Below are positions 54,398 to 64,000 of a stretch of DNA of 64,000 nt, one piece after another. The stretch covers positions 404,999 to 468,998 of the forward strand of contig NW_022985554.1 of the NCBI RefSeq assembly GCF_010093815.1, given 5' to 3'. The notes beneath the pieces are model-generated. The model had not been told where the DNA came from. It ran no database searches and was given only the letters and a program-made list of their open reading frames with translations. Origin of the DNA: Pseudovirgaria hyperparasitica (lineage: Eukaryota > Ascomycota > Dothideomycetes > Acrospermales > Acrospermaceae). Within the stretch, counting starts at the first letter, position 1. Each line of letters opens with the position of its first letter. A program made the translations under genes and the position numbers.

Positions 54398-54525
54398 CCA
54401 TAATGCCATGCTTCCATAATGCCATGGTTCCATAATGCCATGGTTCCATAATGCCATGCTTCCATAATGCCATGCTTCCACAATGTCATGCTTCCATAAT
54501 GCCATGGTTTCATAATACCACGAGT
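54398..54525. repeat. 16-bp minisatellite, 8 copies
   Basis: Eight copies of ccataatgccatgctt or its variant ending in ggtt. The first five are near-perfect and the last is diverged. The variant copies hold a CCAT...ATGG inner palindrome (ccataatgccatgg). It lies about 430 bp beyond the 3' end of the 552-residue P450 gene. Confidence 0.93.
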
Positions 54526-54957
54526 CCATAGTTCCGTAACAGAAGTCCACAGCACAAACCTACAACACCCTTACCCCTCCTTTCTTCGCTAAACCAAGCA
54601 GTGCCCCCCCTTCTCCGCGGAAGTATCCACACACCACGACACCAAACAAAAAATACAAACAAGCAGTGCAGAGAAGCAAGCACGTAGTATGAACATAGTG
54701 AAGAATTGTATTTGATGTATCCATCCCATCCCATCCCATTCTCATTCCCACTCAATCCCGTTCCTGCTCCTTTCTGCCGATAGTCAAGCAGATAAAACAC
54801 ACGATAGTAATACAAAAGCAACAACCCCATCCATCACTCCCCATCGCTACCCACACACACCCCCAAAGCATCATGATTCGAAAAAAACACCCCCATATAC
54901 GCCATCGCCATGCAAATCATTTCAACCCAGTCACAACCCTGCACTCCACTCCAACAT

Positions 54958-56616
54958 CTACCCCACCTTCCGAATAACAACCTCCACATCCTCGCCCTCC
55001 AACGGCGGCAAAATCCCCACCGAAACCGCCTTCGTATCCACCATCCGCGCCAACCTCTCCCAACTCCGCTCCACCCCCTCCGGCAACCGCACATCAAACC
55101 GCGTAAACGCAATCCCGACAAACGTCAACACCGCCTTCAGCGCAATCGCCCGGCCAGGGCAATACGTGCTCCCGCCGCCAAACGGGCGGAATTCCTTGCC
55201 CTTGGTGAGATCCTTCTGCGCGGAGGTCCAGCGGGCGGGGTCGAAGGTGTCGGCCTGCGGGCCCCAGAGGGAGGCGTCGTGGTGCATGGGGCGGTAAGGC
55301 ATGGTGACGATGCCGTCTTTGCGGAGGAGTTTCCCGGCGATTTCGGTGTCGGCGGCGACGCTGCGGACGGAGAGGGAGGAGGTGATGTGGCGGAGGGATT
55401 CGTTGTAGACGGCCATGAGGGAGGGGCAGAGCTCGAGGGCGGCGGGGAGGTCGAGGTGTGGGTTTGCTGCGATGGAGGCTTTGATTTCGTGTTTGATGGT
55501 TGAGTGGAGGTGTTCGTCGTGCAGGATGTGGGCGAGGACCCAGAAGGCTTGCTTGTAGGCGTTTGAGTTTGTGACCCACATTGGGACGACGAACATGGTT
55601 GCCAGGTCGTCGGGGCCGAGGCCGAAGGCGCGGATCTTGTCCTCGAGGGCGGTGACCATGTAGGCTGCGTCGGCGCGGTCGGGCTGGGGGATGGCGAAGT
55701 AGGTGCGGAAGGTGGACTTGAGCTCGGCGAGGGCGTTGTGGACTTCCTTGGCCATGACGGGCGGGAGCTGGTAGATGAGCTGCCAGGAGTAGTCGTCGAA
55801 GTCGGAGATGATCTGGACCATGTTTGGCTGCAGGTCGGTGAGGGTCTTGTTGAAGAGGGCGAGGTTGAGGGAGTCGATGAGGACGGCGCGGGTGAAGGTC
55901 CAGAGGGACATGGTCATTTGGGTCTTGCCCTCGGAGCGGATGGCGTCGCGGGGCACGTTGTCCCAGGTCAGGGCCTTGTCCATGTGGTGGGACATGGAGG
56001 TCCAGATGGAGGTGAGGTTGGGCCCGGGGTTGAATTGCTTGCGGAAGATGTCGACGGCGTGCTCCGAGAGGGGCTTCTCGGCTGGGTTGCCCCAGCCCTT
56101 CTTCATGCCGTCGGCGCTGACTCCGAGCGACTTCATCATGTCCTTTGCGAACTTTTCGGTGCTGAGCGTCTTGGTGTTGCGGTAGACGGTGTTGATGTCC
56201 TGGGGCGCGGTGACAAAGTACATGCGCTGCCCGGCAACACGCATCATGTAGGGAATGCTGCTATTGTTGAAGTACTCCCGGCCGAGGCGGGCGGCCTTTT
56301 CACCGTCGCGGAAGAAGTCGATGGCGTGGCCGAGGAACGGGACCGTGTAGGGAACCTCCTTGGGCTCGCGTGGGTGAAGCAGCGGGTAGACTGTAAACGA
56401 GTACACCCGCCACACAATCCAGGCGAGACCCAAGCCGATGATCGTCAGGGTGGGCCATGAAAGCTCCGAGAGCTTGAACGTGGCATTGGAGGATTGCTCG
56501 ACTACCTTTTCAAAAGCGAGGGCAAAGGAGACGAAGCCAAGGAGATGGTGTTTCACCGAGGAATCGTTCAGGGCGAGGCTGTTGGACTCCTGGTTGCGGA
56601 CCTCTAGTGTCGCCAT
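54958..56616 (-). CDS. Cytochrome P450, CYP7/CYP8-like fungal branch
   Basis: A single exon of 552 residues. It has a membrane segment near residues 53-75 (LTIIGLGLAWIVWRVYSF), the substrate-channel entry VPYTVPFLGHAIDF, and an I-helix region FVVPMWVTNSNAYKQAFWVL that lacks the usual AGxxT and has an N-rich form. The K-helix ExxR is in YNESLRHITS, PERF-type DTFDPARW follows, and the heme loop is FGGGSTYCPGR. The absence of the I-helix Thr and the FGGGSTYCPGR loop recall CYP7/CYP8 (sterol 7-alpha-hydroxylase and prostacyclin synthase) relatives, seen in many fungal genomes. An unusual N-terminal extension of about 50 residues precedes the anchor. The last 200 bases of the coding strand are G-rich after a C-rich body. 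A TATATAT box lies about 90 bp upstream. Confidence 0.9.
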   Translation of the reverse strand: MATLEVRNQESNSLALNDSSVKHHLLGFVSFALAFEKVVEQSSNATFKLSELSWPTLTIIGLGLAWIVWRVYSFTVYPLLHPREPKEVPYTVPFLGHAIDFFRDGEKAARLGREYFNNSSIPYMMRVAGQRMYFVTAPQDINTVYRNTKTLSTEKFAKDMMKSLGVSADGMKKGWGNPAEKPLSEHAVDIFRKQFNPGPNLTSIWTSMSHHMDKALTWDNVPRDAIRSEGKTQMTMSLWTFTRAVLIDSLNLALFNKTLTDLQPNMVQIISDFDDYSWQLIYQLPPVMAKEVHNALAELKSTFRTYFAIPQPDRADAAYMVTALEDKIRAFGLGPDDLATMFVVPMWVTNSNAYKQAFWVLAHILHDEHLHSTIKHEIKASIAANPHLDLPAALELCPSLMAVYNESLRHITSSLSVRSVAADTEIAGKLLRKDGIVTMPYRPMHHDASLWGPQADTFDPARWTSAQKDLTKGKEFRPFGGGSTYCPGRAIALKAVLTFVGIAFTRFDVRLPEGVERSWERLARMVDTKAVSVGILPPLEGEDVEVVIRKVG

Positions 56617-56702
56617 GATGTATTGTGTATGTGTGCGTGTATGGCAGAGATAATGAAGTGCTGGTGGTTGAAGTAGAAGAAGATCTAGCCAGCTAGGAAG
56701 GA

Positions 56703-56710
56703 TATATATT
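56703..56710 (-). promoter_or_regulatory. TATA-like box of the CYP7/8-like P450 gene
   Basis: The minus strand reads AATATATA here, 87-94 bp upstream of the ATG at 56616. Confidence 0.4.
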
Positions 56711-58834
56711 CTAGGTTGAAATAAGGGATAGCAGAAAGTGTGTGAAGTGGGGAGGGGGGAGGTGAGTGTTTGAGTTAAGGAAGAGTGTATTCAATCAGTA
56801 TTACATGCTCTTATATATCTCCTGGGGTTTGTGTGTTACAGCAGTCTCCATCATCCCTAGATCCTGCGAGACAGTATTCACCGTGCCCTTGTTGAAACGG
56901 ACTATTTTCACACCATTGGCTGGGAGGGTATTTCGAACACGCACAGGAGACGGTTGACGTAGCCCAACTAGGAGCACAATCCTACAGTGCCGGCGTAACA
57001 CCATCAATGCTCAAGCCTCTGACGAGTTCGCAGCACGATAAGCATGACAAGCATTGATAGATCACCTTCTAGAAAAGGCACGGTGGCGGACATGGCAGGA
57101 GGCCGTGGACCCTGAACAGGGAGCTAGCACATGGTGATGCCTTTGTTTTGGATCGAGATGTGGGGCGTATGCAAGATAGTGTTGTTGATATGAGTGGACT
57201 CCCAGGCTATCTGCAGATCCAGGATGATGATCCTCCAGAAATAGCTGCATAGACCCTGATGACGACGGGTATAGATGTCTCTCACCATGTGTGAATGTGG
57301 GGCTGAGCATTGATCCACAGGCGGGCGGGTATTTTAGATGATCTTCAAAATGCATGGGGATTGGAGCCTTGAATGGTTGACATGTCTGTTCAGCTCCAGA
57401 GGTGAATATGCATCACATGTAGGAGACACTGCATGGCACCAGCGCCCAACAACATGGATGAAATGTATGTTCATACGCGTGGTGACTGAGATGGCATATT
57501 GGAGGCAGAGTAAGATTCCAGAACAACCTCATCACAGAACCACACCAGTAGACTGGCCTTGCTCTTTCTGGTAGATCAAAGTGAAATACACGACGAGAGG
57601 GGGCCGGGATCTTTCCTGGACGAGAATCTAGCCCCCGAGCACGAGGTGGACGTCGGCGTCTGAGACAGTTCCACTTCTGCAGCCAGAAACATTGAGTCCC
57701 AAACTTGAGGCTCAAGAAGATGATGGTGGGACCCGATTGGCGTATGACGTCGTACGGTAAGATTGAACGCCGCGGGCCAAGCCTATGGTAGGATGCCAAA
57801 TTCAGATAAGCAGAATGTAGGAATATTGTGCCAGAGGAACTTTGGACGCGCAGTAGGCATAGGATGGATCGACGGCAAGCAGATGTTCTTCGCGTGGTGT
57901 GTTAATCTTCTACTGGCTCGACATTATGTGACTATAGGACAGTAGTGGACATGCTCCCACGTGTCGGCGTCCGAATGTGTGATGGAGGGCTAGTATAACG
58001 ATGATAGGTATGGTTTAGGATCTCTTGTGAATGCTTAGACTCAAGCATGTCATGCAGGACAAAGCCATAGTGGACTGCAGGGCGGTCTGTGTGGCTCAAA
58101 GAGCGCGGCTGATGGTTCATCTGGGGCCGAAAGCGGTTTAGTGTAAACAGATTAAGCGGAAGCTTAGCATGTTTCGGAGAAATGCTCCGTCCAGAGGAGC
58201 CGCTTGCCGGTGTGCGAAATATAGCACAAGTCTCCGTCTACGCACGGGGTTCGTGATGCTGCCAAATTCTCCGAGTAGACTGTTTGCCGGAACAGGTATA
58301 GAGATGTCTGGATCTGCCCGGCTATTGGTCCGTTGATGCCATGATAATAGAGTCTGTTTTTTTCAAACCCGGCAGTGAAGATCCCTCGCGTCAGAAATTC
58401 CTGTACTTGTGCCACGCTGATATCTCGTGGTCAAGATCGTGATACTGTGGATTTGCATTCTCCATATAGAGCAATTGTTCAAGCTGCCGGTAGATGAACT
58501 TGTCGCATACGAAGTACGAAATTATGGTCCCTTGACGAACACCTGTGGCTGGTGAAGGGATCAGTTCTCGCACACTGCTTGGCATCCATCGCGTGTTCAA
58601 CACCTACCCACCCCCTGCTGGGGCTTGTGTTTAACGGATACTTTCGTTATTTTTATCACGCCTCCCTCTGAATCCTCATGAACCTCGCACTAATCCGCTT
58701 TGTCTGGTCTCTGATTTGCAGGCCCGTTTAAAGCAGAGCCGCATGCGTCATGGTCTCCATTTGCCCAAAGGAATCGGGATCCGAGCAGTCACGTTACTCG
58801 CTGCTCATGATGGATTCGACTGATTGTCCGAGCA
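56711..58834. other. Intergenic, nothing recognised
   Basis: About 2.1 kb between divergent P450 genes. Only short frames are seen (the longest about 128 codons, without a domain). The right end leads into the 20-bp repeat array. Confidence 0.45.
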
Positions 58835-58934
58835 ATAAACCAAGCGGGATTCACATAAACCAAGCGGGATTCACATAAACCAAGCGGGATTCACATAAAC
58901 CAAGCGGGATTCACATAAACCAAGCGGGATTCAC
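58835..58934. repeat. Perfect 5 x 20-bp tandem repeat in a P450 promoter
   Basis: Five identical copies of ataaaccaagcgggattcac with no mismatch, ending 51 bp before the start codon of the StcS-like P450. Each unit contains one GCGGG core. Perfect identity suggests recent expansion. Confidence 0.97.
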
Positions 58935-58985
58935 CCCTGGTTCCTTTCCTCTTGGTTCCCTCAATCTCAATTCAACACCATCGTA

Positions 58986-60726
<1,741 letters not shown>

Positions 60727-62178
60727 GAGCGAAGTGACTGTGATTAGAATGATGAGATGCTGATAGAATAAGGGCGTGGAGTGGGATGGAAACGGAAAAG
60801 TGTAGGCATAATAGTGTAGAACAGCATGACTTGTATCGCGAATTGCACTGGAAAGCGTTTGGCATGGATGTAGCCCCGCCTTTTTTACAGCATGGGATGG
60901 AGTTTAACGGTAGCAGCGGTAGCAAGGGTGATAGAAAGTCAAACTCAGGACAAGATTCCAGTCTCTAGTCTCGAGTGAATATTCTGTTGACGGCACAGAG
61001 AAGCGAAGATTACTTAGTCAGTACTGTACCGCAATCATCGATCGATCGATCGACATCACGTGCAAGCATGACCAGTCACGGGCTTCTACAATCCGATGCG
61101 GTTGGCGACTAATTTGTACAATGCGATCTGCACTCGGCGTTCGCTTTCTCCACCAATCAGAGGCCTGCGGGTCATGAACTTCCAAGCTTTCTTGGCGAGA
61201 TTGTCCCTTGGAAGCTTGGTTGGTGATCCATGCTACTGTAATTATGTGTCCATTGCTTGAGCTCGTTCGTAGGGCTGCAGCAGCATCGGGCCGTCTTTGC
61301 ATGACGACGATGATGCCGTTTATTGTATACAATATTGGAAGTAAACATTCTGGCATTTGAACGTCTATTCAGCCACCTATCGCTGTGACTGTGACATGTA
61401 CCTGGATGCGTGCAAGCGAGGGCAGCGACAGATATATAGAGAAATCCGGTGGAACTCGGGCACCATTGAATGGGGAGTTGGAGGTGTAAGTGTCCGGAAA
61501 ACTGGGGTTTGGGGGCGCTAGATACGAAAAACGAGAAATGCACCGCATCTGAACGGGCGCCTGCTCTTCGTGACCAATCAGCGTCCTGCATTTGGCACCG
61601 TATGACGCACCTCCTTCTGCACTACCCGACAACTCAAACAACAAAGGAGGAAAGACAATGTATGTTGATGCGACAAGTTAAGCCTCCATGTCTGCGCTTG
61701 GGGGGGGGCGGTTATCCTGATGACGCATCTCTCCCCTGTCTGTCTCCAATCCTCCTTCAACTACTGCAACTTTTCACCCTCTCTAACTTCCGCTTAAGCT
61801 TCATACTTGCCCTTGACAAAACGTTCTTGTCCTGGTCAGAGCTTAAGCTTGTTTCTCTGTACCTAAGCCACTCCACTACATACACACCTAGCGCCCCGGC
61901 TACAACTACATACACTACAGATCAAGCAGCCCCAACCAGATCCCTTCATTCTCTCCACCCTGGGTAACGTACCCTGTTTGTCGTATAAGCACTGCCTCGT
62001 CCCGAAATCTCCTACTCCCTTTTGACGCGTCCTCCATACTCGCTTCCGTTTCATATATCAGTCCTCCTTCTTCGCTTGCCTTCACTACTCACCTTACTCT
62101 CTTCAGTCCACTCAACCTCACCTCACCTCCAAGCCACTCAAAGATACCCACACTACAATATCACGACTGTTCAGCATC
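60727..62178. other. Intergenic with pyrimidine-rich leader
   Basis: About 1.45 kb. It contains atcgatcgatcgatcgaca at 61036-61054. The part from 61700 is strongly pyrimidine-rich, as in leaders of well-expressed fungal genes. No gene is supported. Confidence 0.5.
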
Positions 62179-63082
62179 ATGATTGAGACTCCCTCACAAC
62201 GACTGGCCGTCGCCGAATTGGCCATCTACGCTCTTTTCTCCCTTCTCGGCATCTTCAACTTCATCAAGCATGGCAGGCACGGTTGGCTCGGCTGGTTTTT
62301 CTTCCTGGCCTTCTGTCTGCTTCGTCTCACCGGCCAGGGCATGTCAATCAACAGCAGCAGCTCGTCGGCTGCAATTGTCAGTTCCATTGGTATTTCAGCT
62401 TTGATTTTGGCTGTGCTTGGCATCACACACGAATGGTTTGTGTTTTTATCCACCCACCAAAGAATGCGCTAACAGCTTGCAGCTCCAAGTACACCAAGAA
62501 CTACAAGAAGCAGGTTGAGTGGGCTGTCATCATCTTCCTTCACGTCGTCGTCTCTACTGGTATCATCCTCGTTGCCATTGGCGGCTCGCATCTCTCCGAT
62601 CCAGCCGAGGATCCAAAGAAGTCGCAAAACCTAATGGAAGGTGGTTACATCCTCGTCCTGCTCGGTCTGCTTCTGGTCACTGGCTACATCATTGCAACAT
62701 GGCGCATACTCCCATCTGCGCACCAAGCCGGCGGCGCCCACGCTTCATCTGCGCAAGCCAAGACCATGGCTCTCGCCGTTATCTGCACACTGCCCTTCAT
62801 CTACGCCCGCGTCATCTTTGGCGTCGTCTCTGCCTTTAAGATTCTCACCGACCCGTCGCTCAGCCCATTCAACGGCAGCTTCGTCGTCAAGCTCGTGCCC
62901 ATGTCGCTGATGCAGATCTTTGCTGCTCTCATTCTCGTGGTCGGTGGCTTGTTGACACGCAACATTGCGTCCAAGAAAGCCTATGAGCCGGAAAGGGTAT
63001 GTTGAACCAAATCCCTCCATTCTAGCACGTCTGAGAGCAAGTCATCTGACGAGAATAGAAAATCAGCCAGAACTCCTACTAA
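62179..63082 (+). CDS. Fungal seven-span membrane protein (DUF7702-like)
   Basis: Exons 62179-62435 and 62483-62996, with a short third exon 63059-63082 (KISQNSY then stop), give 264 residues. Without the last intron the frame ends in VC at 63005 (259 residues); both ends are plausible. Intron 1 is 47 nt (gtttgt donor, gctaacagcttgcag). Seven hydrophobic spans are visible, among them LAIYALFSLLGIFNFI, WLGWFFFLAFCLLRLTGQG, AVIIFLHVVVSTGIILVAIG, ILVLLGLLLVTGYII and LMQIFAALILVVGGLL. This fits the fungal DUF7702-type family, which has no known function; a receptor- or transporter-like role is only guessed from topology. A long CT-rich leader precedes the start. Confidence 0.8.
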
Positions 63083-64000
63083 GTCATTTCTGATGCAGCA
63101 AATCAGGGACACGGAGGCGCGCGAGCACAAGGCCTGTGTCTACCCACGACCAGGCTCAGCCGAGATGGGCGGGAGCTTAAGCGTGCTTTGGGTGCAGAAT
63201 GAATGATGGTCGTGGAAAATGGTTGTACGATTAGCGCTTGCAGAAGTAAAGTAGTGCGTCATTTCTTGGCATCGGCGTTTGACTCTTTCCATATGGGGAT
63301 GATCGGATCCAGCGCCGGGCAGATATGGGGGGAAGTCTTTGAACAACATGCATAGACCGTGTGTAGCACATCTAATGAATTTCATTGACCTCTTGATATT
63401 TCCACTATGCTCATGCTGATTGATTGATTTCTTGGCGTCGCATACTGCTGAACAGTTCGTCGTCGTATCAAGTCACGTGCGCGCCCTCATTCCTTTTCCT
63501 GATGTGGGCACACAAATCGTGACAAGACACCTGGATCTAAGATAGTCATCCCATGGCAGACTCGACTATGCTCAACAAGTTTCATCTTTCTTTCTTTCTG
63601 TTGAAATGTGCGATCCTGAAACTGCCAGGGCGAGACACCGTCCCCTCTTCCTTGTGGCACATAGTCTCTTAGTAGGATCGTGTCCGTCTTCTGTGATGTT
63701 TGCACGAGCCAGGCTGTCTCTTGCACATTCGTGGTAGCGGGAACCATGTCTAAGGCTTCATTGTGCATCTTACTAACTGTAGAAATGGCTGGCTTATGAC
63801 GGAGCTTTCTCGTATGAGCCTCTATGCAGTACGTTCCGCGGTGCGATTGGGTGAGTCATACGAAATGAGGTCGCATCTCCCAGCATCCTCTTCACTCCGT
63901 TACCAACAGATGCAAACCAACAGTATTCCACAGAGCGACTTCTCCAGGAAAGATCATAGCATTTTCATTACATACTAATACTAAAGTCAAAGGTTGCGAT
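63083..64000. other. Intergenic to window end
   Basis: About 920 bp to the right edge. Short frames on both strands lack any domain. Nothing is called. Confidence 0.5.

Larger units (their letters stand above)
51466..54957. other. Long repeat-rich intergenic region
   Basis: About 3.5 kb between two minus-strand P450 genes. It is rich in low-complexity DNA: (gcatac)n near 52892-52912, gattc/gatcc runs at 53391-53430, ctgtgctgtgctatg repeats at 53776-53817, (gtgtgaa)6 at 54271-54312, and a 16-bp repeat at 54398-54525. No gene is supported. The left part is the upstream region of the 529-residue P450. Confidence 0.5.

Noticed and set aside
54123-54555. Minus-strand frames with repeated ALWKHGIMEPWHYG
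   Set aside because: Direct translation of the 16-bp minisatellite, not a gene.
55738-56460. Plus-strand frame of 240 residues
   Set aside because: Gly/Val/Asp/Glu-rich antisense shadow of the 552-residue P450.
58835-58934. CRISPR-like array
   Set aside because: Units are contiguous without spacers; a simple tandem repeat in a eukaryotic promoter.

Overview
The window is nuclear DNA of a filamentous ascomycete (Pezizomycotina). The evidence is short introns of about 41 to 91 nt with GTRNGT donors, CTAAC/CTGAC-like branch sites and YAG acceptors; fungal-only families (Zn2Cys6 regulator, DUF300/Ost-alpha membrane protein, fungal P450s); and housekeeping genes of fungal type. The class cannot be fixed from sequence alone; Dothideomycetes is a guess. 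I recognise no transposon, LTR element, rRNA gene or CRISPR array. All exon boundaries were read by eye from splice signals and frame agreement.

Layout. 0-3.1 kb: a gene cut by the left edge and a four-exon DUF300 membrane protein (-). 3.1-12.8 kb: gene-poor and A+T-richer by eye, with two small orphan two-exon models (7598-8301 -, 9233-9719 +), a 14-bp minisatellite and a hairpin. 12.8-24.8 kb: zinc alcohol dehydrogenase (-), a small cysteine-rich secreted protein (-), a kinase-like protein (+), a Zn2Cys6 regulator (-), an O-methyltransferase (-) and a PQ-loop transporter (-). 25.8-46.5 kb: the conserved core, with DNA polymerase delta catalytic subunit POL3 (+), a hexose-type MFS transporter (-), EDC3 (-), a second MFS transporter (+), an OsmC protein (+), an F-box-like protein (-), a tRNA-like relic, ELP2 (-) and URM1 (+), then a SurE phosphatase (-). 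48.5-60.7 kb: an accessory metabolic block with a THN/versicolorin-reductase-like SDR (+) and three different cytochromes P450 (-, -, +), separated by long low-complexity spacers. 62.2-63.1 kb: a seven-span membrane protein (+).

How the genes relate. ELP2 (Elongator) and URM1 (sulfur carrier) diverge from one 183-bp intergenic region, and their products make the two halves of the same tRNA wobble modification (mcm5s2U). POL3 has an ACGCGT (MCB/MluI) box 122 bp upstream, fitting S-phase control. The SDR and P450 block looks like tailoring enzymes of secondary metabolism without a backbone synthase in view. The P450 at 58986 has a perfect 5 x 20-bp repeat just upstream of its start.

A pattern not explained by annotation: at least five genes (POL3, both long minus-strand P450s, the hexose MFS gene and OsmC) switch abruptly from C-rich to G-rich on the coding strand towards their 3' ends.
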